A stretch of 64,000 nt of DNA from Antilocapra americana (GCA_007570785.1 ML662465.1:6127974-6191973); one strand, 5' to 3'. Shown: positions 20,051 to 32,199, counted from the first letter of the stretch. The notes: generated from the sequence alone by a model not told the origin. Made by a program: numbers and translations.

Positions 20051-20877
20051 ATGTACCTCCTGTGGAATTAGTACTATTAATAAATTGATGTACCTTCCCA
20101 CTAGGCGTCATTTCAGAGGAATCTAGAAGAGCATGGCTCTTCCCACATCTGCTCCCTGACCGTGAGCCTAAGGAGAGGTGAGCTGGCACTGGAGTTCTCT
20201 CTAATCAGTTTCCTGTAGATCAGAGACAGAGCTCTTTGCTGGCAGCCAGCCACTCCTGCAAGCAGCATGAAGTGTGAAAAGAGGCCTGTGATATCCTCAC
20301 ATTGTCCAGAGCCATCGCAGTAGACCGCTTCCCCTGACCAATTTCAATCTCATGCTCCTTAGCCCATTTTTCCAAAGTATAGCCTCACCTCTCTTCTTAG
20401 ACTCAACTCTACCCCAAATACCATCATATTGGAATTAGAGTTTCAACATGAATTTGAAGGACACAAATATTCAGTCCCTTGCCCTGCCTTTGCCTACAAG
20501 TAACAGTACACATAAAGAGATCATTGCTAGGAAATCAGAGGCTTCCAACTTCCAATCCTCAGCATGGACAGAACCAGGAAAACTAGGGGCTCTGACCAGT
20601 GGGCTTAGCACCTTCCTCCTGGAGCAGTGACCCCCAAGAGCAGGGTACACACACCCTTGGGAGTTACAGGACAATCCTCTGAGTGAGGTACAGGAAGGAA
20701 ATACTCAAATTTCTATTTAGTTTTATCTCATTTTAATTTCTTCTTATCTTTGTATGCTTGGTAATATACACAATAGTGTTATATTGGTATAATTTAGAAA
20801 ATAATAAATGTACACCTCTTGGGGTAAATAATAGAAAATTTTCTCTTAGCAAAAGGAGTTTGCTATAGGTCCTTACT
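20051..20877. other. No gene; one old repeat piece
   Basis: 'ccaaataccatcatattgg' and 'ggacacaaatattcagtccc' at 20410-20475 match the end of the retro-repeat type seen at 9640. The rest is unassigned; 20700-20860 is AT-rich. Confidence 0.4.
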
Positions 20878-21098
20878 GGGCTTTCCTGATGGCTCAGTGG
20901 TAAAGAATCCGCCTACAATGCAGGAGACACAGTAGATGCGGGTTTGATCCCTGGATCAGGATGATACCCTGGAGGAGGGAATGGCAACCCACTCCAATAT
21001 TCTTGCCTAGAGAATGCCATGGATGGAGGAGCCTGGCAGGCTACAGTCCATGAGGTTGCAAAGAGTTGAACACGACCGAAGGGGCTTAGCACACAAGC
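20878..21098 (+). mobile_element. Bov-tA SINE
   Basis: Full plus-strand copy with a 13-bp duplication ataggtccttact / ataggtccttgct at 20865-20877 and 21099-21111. Confidence 0.94.
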
Positions 21099-21104
21099 AT
21101 AGGT

Positions 21105-21250
21105 CCTTGCTACTCAAAATGTGGCCCAAGAACCTGGGCATTCGTTGAAAATGCAGAATCTCATGCCTCACCCTAGACTGATCGAACCAGAGTCTGCATT
21201 TTAACAAGACCCCCATTGGCTATGGTGCGAGAGTGAGAAGCATTGCTTTA
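21105..21250 (+). mobile_element. MER5A fragment
   Basis: 'actcaaaatgtggcccaaga', 'gttgaaaatgcagaatctca' and 'gtctgcattttaacaagac' are clear MER5A text. Confidence 0.75.
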
Positions 21251-23139
21251 GAGTACTGCCATTGATATAGTTGACCTCTGTCCATGCAAAATTCCAGACT
21301 GCCAGAGGAAGAAGGTTGGTCTGGCTTGGGTGAAAAGTCCACCCCATCAACTATTGCTACAAAGGGGTCAGGTTCACTTGGCAGAAAAGCAGCAGCTGAG
21401 AGTCACTTCTGTGGACAGAAGAAGTGATAGAGATACGTCCAGAAAAAACAGCCCAGGATGTACCCACAGCACATTTTGTGAACATGGGGTCTGTGTCATT
21501 CTCCCCTGAGAGAGAGGAAGGCACTCTGGCTGGCTGGGTATATACAGATCCCACAAGCAGGATTCAGGTGACTGGTTCCCCATGTAAACCAAACTCCAAA
21601 CTCTTAATAAGCATCTCAGCCTGGCCCCGTGGTAATAGGCTTCAGCTTTGTTACCTGATCTTGAGCCTCAGTTTCCCTTTAAAGACACAACTGAATCAGC
21701 CAAGGCCTGGCGAGAACTAGTGCCCCACAAGTGAACGAACTGGAATTTTTCCCAAGTCTCTGTTGTGTCCTTTGTTAGTAATCTAATTAACATGCTCTGC
21801 CCTATTCTCCCCAGTTCAGGAACATTTTGACAGTGAGTGTGAAGCTCAAGAGTCCATTGGCTTAAGAACCCCACCCCACAGCAGCACTTTATTGCCTTGC
21901 CATTTCTCTCCGGGGGGTCCCAAGTAGCCCACGAGTACTCATACATCCAGTCATCTGCTGTAGCCACATGTGGATCTGCCCTCTTTCAGACCCGACCTGT
22001 TGTCTGCAGAGATGCATGAAGAGTCTCTCTCCCCACCCCAGCCCTCCGTAAAAACGCCCGTACCAAGCATGCTATCCTGTCCTTGGATGTCTCTAGTCTC
22101 CAAAACTCAGGGTTCCAGGATGGCATCCAGTTCTTTGCAAAAACAAGGAGAAGAGCATTCTTCCCAATTCTGGGCAACACTCTTTGACCCAAAGACAGAA
22201 ATAATATGCTTGAGTCTGGAATTTCATAAAATATCAGTCTTGAAAAATGTAATAGAGCCCACAGCTCTATTACTTCCTAAATCCAACCCTAAATTTTAGA
22301 ATACGGAACTTCTGTTCCCTTCATCCTTCTTTCTCTGTCATCCTTCCTCTACCAAATGCCTTTGACCTCCTCCAGTTTAAAAACAAGCTTCTATAGATAT
22401 GAATGGATATTGTCAGGGCACAGCCAAAGGAAGGGATGGTTAAGGAGAGATGGAGTGTTTTCTTTACTAGCATCAGCTAGTAAAAAAAATGCCCCATTAC
22501 AAGTATAACCTTGTTATTCTCATATTGCTCACTACCCCCAGGTAGTTCACTTTTCTTCAATTCATCTATGTCCCTTATAAAATGCCACAACAACTACTCC
22601 TATAGTTTGATGCCCAGATTCTTCGAGCTGGTAGAAATGAACGTGATATGTATGGATGATCAGAGCAGAGTCAAGACATTGCAGAGTTCCAGTGGAAGAA
22701 GTTCATGGTCAGTGGCTCCAATGCCAGTCAGGGATGTTTACACAGCATGGCTTTAGGAACCACTGTTGCCTTATCATCAGACCGCTCACGTCTGTTGTTT
22801 TGGTTTATTTGCATCATACATAATCGCTTTGTTTGTTCTGTGTAAACACCCAGCCATGCCCAGTTCAATAGCTTCTACGGTTCAAATATTCTCCACCACC
22901 CCTCAACATGCATCTCCCAGAAAAACTGAAATAACGGGCACAATTTAATCAAGTTTAGACAAACTGCAGGACTGAGGTCAGTCTAGAGCAGCAGTTTCAT
23001 CTTCCGCGGGGCAGGAAGCAGGCTATTAGGTCCTTGTGTTCACCTTGAAGAAGAGCCGGCTCTGTCCACACTCCTTTGCTTTGCTCCCTGAAGGGGAGGG
23101 GACAACATGTTTGAAGTAAACATGAGTCTTTACTGTGCT
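21251..23139. other. Long repeat-poor stretch, no gene recognised
   Basis: Frames up to 109 codons occur on both strands without any domain. A faint MIR-like patch ('cttgagcctcagtttccc') lies at 21655-21680. Nothing else could be assigned. Confidence 0.4.
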
Positions 23140-23330
23140 GTGCTGTGTGTTCTTCACTTTCCCCTCGACTGTAGCCCACCAGGCTCCTCTGTCAGGGAAT
23201 TTTTCAGGGAAGAATACTTGGATGGGTTGCCATTTCCTTCTCCAGGGGATCTTCCCAATGCAGGGATCCAACCCACATCTCTTGTGTCTCCTGCACTGGC
23301 AGGCATATTCTTTACCACCTGGGAAGCCCT
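23140..23330 (-). mobile_element. Bov-tA SINE, degraded
   Basis: Minus-strand copy with several small deletions. The body motif 'gttgccatttccttctccag' is intact at 23227-23246 and the head ends at 'cacctgggaagccc'. Confidence 0.88.
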
Positions 23331-24240
23331 ACATCATAGGCTAAATAGTATCTAAGAGGATTGAGGCCTTTGTGTCAGTTGCACAACTTAATGATGTGCT
23401 GGCTTATTAAGCCATGCTTCGACTACCTGTGGGATCTACCCAACTATCTCCCCCTAACTATTCCCCACTGCCTTCATTCCATGGTTATGAGGCCTTTCAG
23501 ATTTCCTCTGTGCCAAAGGCTTGGACCCTGAGGCTGGTTTCTTATCTTTTATATCTTCTGCCTCAGGCAAACTATACATTCCTTTTCTTTGACTTCAAAT
23601 TGAGCTTTCTCTTTAGGCAGGTAGCCAGGTCCAAAAGGCTTAAGATTCTCCCACCCAAAGACTAGGCTGGCTGTGTGGAATTAGCTTAGTTCAGAAGAAT
23701 GAGCCTTCCCCAACTCCTGGGGCATCCCGCAGGTACCAGTCACAGTTCCAGAACCCTAAACCTCCTCCCAGACACTGTAGCTTCCAAGATGTTACCTCCC
23801 AACAGCCGATAGGCCTCTCTCCTAATGCAGAAGATGGACAAGGTTTCTATAAGCAGACTTTGATCTGTCAAGTTTATCTGCAAAGGGCTGTATTTTAGAA
23901 AATGAATTCCCTGCCAAGTTTCTTTCATTAATAGCGAAGGAAAAAAAAGTATGCAAGAAATGGGCTGACTGAAGGGATCACAGTTAGTATAGTGTCCATT
24001 TCTGAACACCTAGATTTCCACACTGCGGTACAAAACTGAGTCACTGCAATTGGATTAATGCCCCAGGAGATGGGTTAATGGATATACTTTAGCATGTATC
24101 CCTCCTCCCATCGAGGTTGCTAAGTAGAGACTTTCTAGTTAATGTCAACTAAGAAATTCTGCCCTCACTTTCTCTATGTAACAAACATAACAAGCCTAGT
24201 TATTTCTGCAGCCGTTCATTCCAGGTCTGACCAAGCTTCA
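23331..24240. other. No gene seen
   Basis: Single-copy-looking sequence. No supported frame or named repeat. Confidence 0.4.
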
Positions 24241-24249
24241 CCTAGAGAC

Positions 24250-24432
24250 ATTTGAGAGTGGAGGGTTCCTACACTGTTTGGGGAATGTAAATTGATGTAG
24301 TCACTATGAAAAACAGTATGAAGGTTGCTTAACAACTAAAAATAGAGCTACCATATGACCCAACAATCCCACTCCTATGCATATGTCTATACAAAACTTT
24401 AATTCAAAAAGATACAGGCACCCCAATGTTCA
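24250..24432 (+). mobile_element. Old L1, part 1 of 3
   Basis: 'ctacactgtttggggaatgt', 'ctaccatatgacccaacaatc' and 'aaagatacaggcaccccaa' are the end of L1 ORF2. The element is split and resumes at 26396 and 27462. Confidence 0.88.
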
Positions 24433-26395
24433 TCAGTTACGTTGCTCAGTCGTGTCCAACTCTTTGTGACCCCATGGACTGCAGCGCGACAGGCCTCCCT
24501 GTCAATCACCAACTCCCAGTTCACTCAAACTCATGTCCATTAAGTCAATGATGCCATCCAACTATCTCATCCTCTGTCGTTCCCTTCTTCTCCTGCACTC
24601 AATCCTTCCCAGCATCAGGGTCTTTTCAAATGAGTCAGCTCTTCACATCAGGTGGCCAAAGTATTGGAGTTTTAGCTTCAACAACAGTCCTTCCAATGAA
24701 CATTCAAGACTGATCTCCTTTAGGATAGACTGGTTGGATCTCCTTGCCGTCCAAGGGACTCTCAAGCATCTTCGCCAATACCACAGATCAAGAGCATCAA
24801 TTCTTCAGCACTCAGCTTTCTTTATAATCCAACACTAGATCTTCTCTGTTGGCTCAGAGGTTAAAGCATCTGCCTGCAATGCAGGAGACCTGGGTTCGAT
24901 CCCTGGAGTGGGAAGATCCCCTGGAGAAGGAAATGGTAACCCACTCCAGTATTCTTGCCTGGAGAATACCATGGATGGAGGAGCTTGGTGGGCTACAGTC
25001 CATGGGGTCGCAAAGAGTCAGACACAGCTGAGTGACTTCACTTTCACTTTCACTTTCTTTCACATCCATACATGACTACTGGAGAAACCATAGCCTTGAC
25101 TAGACCTTCCTTTGTTGGCAAAGTAATTGTCTCTGCTTTTTAATATGTTGTCTAGGTTGGTCATAACTTTTCTTCCAACAAATATGCATCTTTTAATTTC
25201 ATGGCTGCCATCACCATCTGCAGTGATTTTGGAGCCCAAAAAATAAAGTCTGCCACTGTTTCCACTGTTTCCCCATCTATTTCCCTGAAGTGATGGGACC
25301 AGATGCCATGATCTTAGTTTTCTAAATGTTGAGCTTTAAGCCAACTTTTTCGCTCTCCTCTTTCACTTTCATCAAGAGGCACTTTAGTTCTTCTTCACTT
25401 TCAGCCATAAGAGTGATGTCATCTGCATATGTGAGGTTATTGATATTTCCCCGGGCAATCTTGATTCCAACTTGTGCTTCTTCCAGCCCAGCATTTCTCA
25501 AGATGTACTCTGCATATAAGTTAAATAAGCAGGGTGACAATATACAGCCTTGATGTACTCCTTTCCCTATTTGGAACCAGGCTGTTGTTCCATGTCTAGT
25601 TCTAACTGTTGCTTTCTGACCTGCATATAAGTTTCTCAAGAGGCAGATCAGGTGGTCTGGTATGCCCATCTCTTTCAGATTTTTCCACAGTTTGTGGTGA
25701 TCCATACAAAGGCTTTGGCATAGTCAATAAAGCAGAAATAGGTACTTTTCTGTAACTCTCTTGCTTTTTCAATAATCCAACAGATGTTGGCAATTTGATC
25801 TCTGGTTCCTCTGCCTTTTCTAAAACCAGCTTGAACATCTGGAAGGTCACAGTTCATGTACTGTTGAAGCCTGGCTTGGAGAATTTTGAGCATTACTTTA
25901 CTAGAGTGTGAGAGAGATGAGTGCAACTGTGCCGTAGTTTGAGCATTCTTTGGCATTGCCTTTCTTTGAGATTGGAATGAAAACTTACCTTTTCCAGTCC
26001 CATGGCCCCTGCTGAGTTTTCCAAATTTGTGGGCATGTTGAGTGCAGCACTTTCACAGCATCATCTTTTAGGATTTGAAGTAGCTCAACTGGAATTCCAT
26101 CAACTCCACTAGCTTTGTTCATAGTGATGCTTTCTGAGGCCCACTTGACTTCACATTCCAGGATGTCTGGCTCTAGGTGAATGATCACACCATCATGATT
26201 ATCTGGGTCATGAAGATCTTTTTTGCACAGTTCTGCTTCCTGCTGTTTACCTGGGGCCCAACTATGGTGGGGGTAATGAAGATAATGGCGACCTCCTTCA
26301 AAGGATCCCATACGTGCACTGCTACACTCATTGCCTCCAACGCTGCAGCAGGCCACCCCCGACCCTCGCCTCCACTGGAGACTTCAGTGTTCACA
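24433..26395 (-). mobile_element. BovB LINE, antisense, internally deleted
   Basis: This 5'-truncated BovB lies on the minus strand and is inserted in the old L1. Its frames include the reverse transcriptase motifs FIDYAKAF (motif A, with WITTNCGK after a frameshift), VHQGCILSPCLFNLYAEYI (motif B region) and TYADDITL (motif C, YADD) at about 25420-25450. Further 5' text at 26230-26390 (plus-strand 'ggggcccaactatggtggg') joins abruptly near 26240, which implies an internal deletion. A Bov-tA splits it at 24836. Frameshifts and stops make it inactive. The short duplication aatgttca / agtgttca flanks it (24425 and 26396). Confidence 0.93.
24836..25058 (+). mobile_element. Bov-tA SINE inside BovB
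   Basis: Full plus-strand copy ending in a CACTTT repeat tail (about 25035-25058). It interrupts the antisense BovB, so it is the younger insertion. Confidence 0.94.
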
Positions 26396-26664
26396 GCAGC
26401 ACTGTTTACAATAGTCAAAGTATGGAAGCAACCTCAATGTTCATCAGTGGAGGAATGGGTAAAGAAGTGATACATATATGCAATGCAACACTACTCAGCC
26501 ATCAAAAAGAGTGAAATAATGCCATTTACAGCAACATGGAAGGACCTAGAGATTATCATGCTAAGTGAAGTAAGTCAGACAGAGAAAGGCAGATATCATA
26601 TGATATCATTTAGATGTGGAATCTCAAGTATGATGCAAGTGAACTTATTTACAAAACAGAAACA
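26396..26664 (+). mobile_element. Old L1, part 2 of 3
   Basis: 'agcagcactgtttacaatag', 'ctactcagccatcaaaaagag' and 'gaagtaagtcagacagagaa' continue the ORF2 end and 3' region begun at 24250. Confidence 0.88.
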
Positions 26665-27447
26665 AATGAATTTTTTTTTTACTGCTGAGTAATATTCCAT
26701 TGTGTATATGTACCACAGCTTTCTTATCCATTCGTCAGTTGATGGGCATCTAGGTTGCTTCTATGTCCTGGCTATTGTAAACAATGCGGCGATGAACATT
26801 GGGGTACACGTGTCTCTTTCAGTTCTGGTTTCCTCGGTGTGTATGCCCAGCAGTGGGATTGCTGGGTCATATGGCAGTTCTATTTGAATCAGTTCTACTC
26901 AGGTGGACAGAACTAGAGCCTATTATCAAGAGTGAAGTAAGCCAGAAGGAAAAACAACAATACAGTATACTAACTCATATATATGGAATTTAGAAAGATG
27001 ATAACGAGAACCCTGCATGCGAGACAGCAAAAGAAACGCAGATGTATAGAACAGACTTGTGGACTCTGTGGAAGAGGGGAAGGGTAGGATGATATGGGAG
27101 AATGGAATTGAAACATGTTGATTATCATATGTGAAATCAATCGTCAGCCAGGGGTTGATGCTCGGGGCTGGTGCACCGAGATGGCCCAGGGGGAGGGANN
27201 NNNNNNNNNNNNNNNNNNNNNNNNNNNNNNNNNNNNNNNNNNNNNNNNNNNNNNNNNNNNNNNNNNNNNNNNNNNNNNNNNNNNNNNNNNNNNNNNNNGG
27301 GGGAATGGGGAGGGAGGGGGGGGGGGGGTTCTGGAGGGGGAGCATGTGTAGACCCATGGCGGTTTCATGTCATTGTATGGCAAAACCAACACAATAAAGT
27401 GAAGAAAATTTTAAAAAAAAATTTTTTTTTAAGACTGTAAAAAAAAA
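26665..27447 (+). mobile_element. Young L1 (L1-BT type) with twin-priming inversion
   Basis: The left part (26665 to about 26887) is L1 sequence in reverse orientation; the right part (about 26884-27440) is forward, beginning 'gaatcagttctactcagg' and ending in an A-rich tail. The two parts are neighbouring L1 segments. The 14-bp duplication acaaaacagaaaca brackets the whole at 26651-26664 and 27448-27461. A 100-N gap lies in its G-rich 3' UTR. Confidence 0.88.
27199..27298. other. Assembly gap (100 N)
   Basis: Exactly 100 N, the usual convention for a gap of unknown size, in a G-rich part of the L1 3' UTR. Frames across it are not meaningful. Confidence 0.99.
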
Positions 27448-27461
27448 ACAAAACAGAAACA

Positions 27462-27745
27462 GACTCAAAGACATAGAAAACAAACTTACGGTTACCAAAG
27501 ATGACAGGAGGGGTGGGGGTGGATAAATTAGAAGTTTGGGATTAACAGATACAAACTACTTTATGTAAAACTGATAAACTACAAGGTCCTACTGTTTAGC
27601 ACAGGGAACTATATTCAATATTTTGTAGTAACCTATAATAAAAAAGAATACATATATATACATATGTATATATATCTGAGTCACTTTGCATATATCAGAA
27701 ACTGACATAACATTGTAGATCAACTATACTTCAATGAAAAAAAAT
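27462..27745 (+). mobile_element. Old L1, part 3 of 3
   Basis: 'gactcaaagacatagaaaac' directly continues part 2. It ends with 'gatcaactatacttcaatg' and an A-rich tail, the L1MA-like terminus. Confidence 0.88.
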
Positions 27746-28289
27746 GCAAAGTAAAAGATTATATCTTTAAGATCCACTCCTCTAGGGGATGGGAATACTG
27801 ATCCTTCAACTAATAGCTTTTGTTCCTACTTATATCATTTTATATAATTAGAACAAATCTTGGGTAAGCATTATCTGTTTAACTTAAGGATAAGTTTTAT
27901 ATTTTGGTTAAAACTTAACCTCTCATGACTTTTCTCCATCCTATGAGAGGTGAACTATTAATAATAAAAATCTATCCTGCCCTTCCCAGCCCCTACGCTA
28001 TAATGAGCTTCCCAACAGCTCTCTCCAAACTAGTTTTTACCAAAGAAGGGACTACTAGTCTACTTTCATTTAATTTTACTACCTCAAGTGAAGTGAAACT
28101 CTGGAAAAACAAAGCTTTTCCCTTCAGAAATACTTGAAATTCCCCAAATTTCTCACATCAGTTTACTGAACAGAAGTTTAGCTTTGCCCACTCTCTAAAG
28201 GAACCATCTCAGTACTTCCCAAAAGCAATGTTTCATTATTTTACAGGGCACTTTCTGAAAACCTTTGCTAGCTTTACTCTTGTATTAAA
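27746..28289. other. No gene seen
   Basis: AT-rich, no recognised repeat, no supported frame. Confidence 0.45.
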
Positions 28290-28795
28290 CATTTTTTTAA
28301 ATTTTATTGAGATATAGTTGATATACAATATATTAGTTTCCTGAGTACAACATATTGGCTTTATACTTCTGTATATTGTGAACAATCACCACAATAAATC
28401 TAATTAACATCCACCACCATATGTTTGCTTTATTCTTTTTCAATTTTTTACTGTGGTAAAAGCCACATAATATAAAATATACTGTTTTAGCCGTATTTAA
28501 CTGTGCAGTTCAGTGGCACTAAGTACACTCATACTGTTGTGCAACTTTCACCAGCATCCATTTCCCAAATTTTTCACTTTCCTAAGCTGAAGTTGTGTTC
28601 CCATAAACTAACTCCTCATCCTCCCTCTCCACCCCACACCGAACTTCCACCTCCTAGCATCTACCAATGTCCTTTCTGACTGGATGAATTTAACAGTACC
28701 TATTACAAGTAGAATCAAACACTATTTGTCTGCATCTAATACTGTTTCCAAAACAGTATTTGGAATGCATTTTAAGGTTAACCTAATATATGTCC
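28290..28795 (-). mobile_element. Old L1-related sequence, antisense
   Basis: 'attttattgagatatagttg', 'caccacaataaatctaatta', 'gtgcagttcagtggcacta' and 'ttgtgcaactttcaccagc' are common old L1-related phrases read on the reverse strand. Subfamily not determined. Confidence 0.6.
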
Positions 28796-28806
28796 TACAA
28801 ACAGAA

Positions 28807-29734
28807 CAACAGACTCGTTCAAAATTGGGAAAGGAGTATGTCAAGGCAGTATATTGTCACCCTGCTTATTTAACTTCTATGCAGAGTACATTATGCGAAA
28901 TGCTGGGCTGAGTGAATCACAAGCTGGAATCAAGATTGCCAGGAGAAATATCCATAACCTCAGATATGCAGATGATACCACCTTAATGGCAGAAAGTGAA
29001 GAGGAACTAAAGAGCCTCTTGATGAAGGTGAAAGAGGAGAGTGAAAAAGCTAGCTTAAGACTCAACATTCAAAAACCTAAGATCATGGCATCTGCCCCCC
29101 ATCACTTTGTGGCAAATAGAAGACGAAAAAGTGGAAACAGTGACAGACTTTATTTTCTTGAGCTCCAAAATCACTGCAGATGGTGACTGTAGTCATGAAA
29201 TTAAGACTCTTGCTCCTTGGAAGAAAAGTTATGACAAACCTATTTATTTAAAAGTGTATTTAAAAGCAGATGCAGCACTCTGCCAACAAAGATCCATATA
29301 GTCCAAGCTATGGTTTTTTTCAATAGTCATGTATGGATGTGAATTGGACCATAAAGAACACTGAGCACCACATTTGATGCTTTTGAACTGTGGTGTTGGA
29401 GAAGACTCTTGAGAATCCCTTGGACTTCAAGGAGATCCAACCCATCACTCCTAAAGGAGATTGACCCTGAAGATTCATTGGAAGGACTGATGCTAAAGCT
29501 GGCACTCCAATACTTTGGCCACCTGATGCAAAGAGCTGACTCACTGGAAAAGATCCTGATGCTGAGAAAGATTTAGGGCAGAAGGAGAAGGGGGCAACAG
29601 AGGATGGCATCACCGACTCAATGGACATGAATCTGAGCAAACTCAGGGAAATGGTGAAGGGCAGGGAAACCTGGGGTGCTGCAGTCCATGAGGTTGCCAA
29701 GAGTCACACATGACTAAGCCACTGAAGAACAACA
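28807..29734 (+). mobile_element. BovB LINE, 5'-truncated
   Basis: It starts in reverse transcriptase motif B and continues to the 3' end. The frame at 28854-29186 reads SPCLFNFYAEYIMRNAG and RYADDTTLMAESEEEL, so the catalytic YADD is present, but later frameshifts break the C-terminal part. The tail is (AAC)n. A short duplication acaaacaga appears at about 28798 and 29735. Confidence 0.93.
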
Positions 29735-30229
29735 ACAAACAGATTATACCTTCTTGCTACACAGTAGGTCCTCTCCAGGCTCAGCTCTTCTGTCCCATAT
29801 CTTACCTTAGAATTGACAAGAATTAAGTGGACCTTCTCTTCTGCTGACCACCATTGTACCCTATTTTGCTTAGTGGAAAAATAAAACCATTTGCTGCTCT
29901 CCTTGCTCCTTGGTTCCATGGATAGGAGGTGGCTGCAGAATATGCAGATATAATGTCAGCCCACTCTTTCAACAAGCTTTCAGGACCTGGGAGCACAAGT
30001 GGAAAAAGCTGGTCCCTGAGTGCAAAAATAAAAAAAGAAAAGAAAAGTGCTTTCCTAAACCAGGAGCACTTACTAAAAATACATATGTGTTTCCCAAGTG
30101 AGTCAGAATCAACAGAGGTGGGACCCTCAAAAGACTTTTTAACAAAGGTTCCAGCAGATTCTCTTTGATCACTACAAGGAGAAAACCCATATTAAAAGGG
30201 ATACAGGGAAAGAAACAATTCAGAACAAT
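29735..30229. other. No gene seen
   Basis: Unassigned sequence; frames of 63-112 codons lack domains. Confidence 0.4.
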
Positions 30230-30613
30230 GGGATTAAGTGAGTACTTTGTGTGAGATTCTGCAAGAGTGGGTGTATCACTCAGCACCAGTCTGGAAACAG
30301 GAGCCATACCAGTTACTGGAATAATGGTACTTAGTGCAAGGAAGTTTTGACAAGATCTAGCACTGATGAGTAATTAACTGAAAAAGGAAAAGGATAACTC
30401 CAAGGTATCACAGAGATAGCCCTCAGTGGAAGCATCTATCATCTACTCTAGCTAGGGGAAAAAAGGGAGCAGTTGGAATTATCAAAACTCAGCAGCTCAG
30501 AGGAGGGGACCTGTGGGTCTGGAACCCAAATCCCTGAGGAGAGGGTGCCAGCTAGCTGGTGTTGGTATCTCCCAAGAAACTGGCTCTGTGAGTCTGGGGA
30601 ACAGACTGGATGG
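30230..30613 (+). repeat. Probable unnamed old repeat
   Basis: 'gtatcactcagcaccagtctgg', 'gtatcacagagatagccctc' and 'gagagggtgccagctagctgg' read like a widespread mammalian repeat that I cannot name. Confidence 0.4.
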
Positions 30614-30822
30614 TGTGCGCTCTGTCATTCAGTCGTGTCTGACTCTTCGCGACACTATGGACTCTAGCCCACCAGGCTCCTCTGTCTAGGCAAGAAAACT
30701 GAAGTGGGTTTCCGTGCCCTCTTCCAGGGGATCTTCCTGACCCAGGGATTGAAGTCACGTTTCTTATGTCTCCTGCATCAGCAGTCGGGTTCTTTACCAC
30801 TAGCGCCACCTGGGAAGCCCAT
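30614..30822 (-). mobile_element. Bov-tA SINE
   Basis: Minus-strand copy with a small deletion in the body ('ctgtctaggcaagaaaact') and head end 'cacctgggaagccc'. Confidence 0.92.
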
Positions 30823-30825
30823 ATC

Positions 30826-30940
30826 ATGCTATTTTACAAGTGGAATTTTATTTAATCCTCACAATCCAATAAAGATGAAGCCCAGAAAGGTTAGTTCGCT
30901 TGTGAAAGTTTACACAGCAAGTGGTGAAGCTGCATGAAGT
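30826..30940 (+). repeat. MIR SINE fragment
   Basis: 'tttatttaatcctcacaatcc' and 'gaagcccagaaaggttagttc' match MIR. Confidence 0.75.
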
Positions 30941-31220
30941 GCCTATTTATTCCATGAGTTGGCTCTAGCCCTCACAGAGAACTCAAATTAGGATGGTATT
31001 CTCCTCTTTTTCCTGGAACTGGCTTCCATTCTTCCTCATCCTGCAGAGGGGCTGCATGTGCCCCAGATGTAATTCAATTATATAAGATGCAAGTTTTTTT
31101 TCTCTGATTCTCTGAGTTTACCAGGATTTCCACATAACTGGGATGTCATTGACTGCTATCCCAGCTGGATGGATGAGGGAGGTGGTCTCAAGCTGGGAAA
31201 GTCAAATAACCCCATCCTCA

Positions 31221-31429
31221 GCTCTGGTGGCTCAGACGGTAAAGCGTCTGCCTACAATGCGGGAGACCCAGGTTCAATTCCTGAATTGGGAAGATCTCCT
31301 GCAGAAGGAAATGGCAACCCACACCCGTATTCTTGCCTGGGAAATCCCATGGACGGAGGAGCCTGGTGGGCTACAGTCCATGGGGTCACAAAGAGTCGGA
31401 CACAACTGAGTGGCTTCACTTTATTTCAG
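31221..31429 (+). mobile_element. Bov-tA SINE
   Basis: Full copy with the duplication cccatcctca / cccatcctta at 31211-31220 and 31430-31439. Confidence 0.93.
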
Positions 31430-31789
31430 CCCATCCTTACTGCATTAGTATTCCCAGCCCCAGCCCCCTGGGGAGCTTGACTGGAGTACTGTGAAGGGAT
31501 GGGAAGGACAATGTTCACATGGTACAATAAGACAGAGACAGAATTTCTGGTAAAGATAGGCAACATTCCTATTGGGGCATTTGGCAAGCTGCCCGATGCT
31601 GATGCAAGGGAGTGAAATTCAGCTGGAGTAACAAGCTTTCCTGGACAGAAGGAAGGAACCTGCCTGATGGAGGCCAGGCTGCTTCATCTTAGTTCAACTG
31701 TTTAGAATTAGCCTTTGCACCTTATAGGCTGCTTTTGCACATTTCTGCCCTCTATAAACACAAATTTCAAAATGCTTCCCTAACCTCAC
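31430..31789. other. No gene seen
   Basis: No coding or repeat feature recognised. Confidence 0.4.
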
Positions 31790-32080
31790 ACCCTCCTCCA
31801 GAGGTTATATCATACAAGATTCTTCAAAGAGTTGTCTACACTCACAGCCTCCCCTCCCTCACCTGTCACCCACTCTGATCTGGCCTCTGCTCCCACTTCA
31901 TAGAAACCATTCTTACTAAAGTGACAGGTGACCCACTTGCTCATTAAATCAATGGGCCTTTCTCAGTCCTTGTGTCTTTTGATGTCTATACACCATTTGG
32001 CATGTTAACCATGACTGCCATCTTGAAATTCTCTCTTCCATTGGCTTCCAAGACGCAGATATAGATACAAGTCCATTCTA
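31790..32080 (+). mobile_element. L2 LINE reverse-transcriptase relic
   Basis: Sense-strand L2 ORF2 text: 'gttgtctacactcacagcct', 'acccactctgatctggcctc', 'actaaagtgacaggtgaccc' and 'cattggcttccaagacgc' fall in the order of the L2 reverse transcriptase region. No long frame survives. Confidence 0.75.
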
Positions 32081-32199
32081 CCTTTCAGTTCTTTAACAGT
32101 GAGAGTTCTTAAAAGGCAACAAAAACCAATGTAGAGGTGAGGTGGGGGCCAGAAGGGGGGGTAGTGGTGTTGGTAAAAAATAATTTGCCAAGAGGTTTT
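32081..32199. other. Unassigned with G-rich patch
   Basis: 'ggtgggggccagaaggggggg' is a local G-rich stretch. Nothing else recognised. Confidence 0.4.

Noticed and set aside
24433..26395. Reverse transcriptase motifs considered as a domesticated host gene or retron-like system
   Set aside because: The sequence is an ordinary frameshifted BovB with insertion hallmarks; the same family appears seven times in the window.
27131..27440. Frames containing long runs of unknown residues
   Set aside because: They read through the 100-N gap and carry no information.
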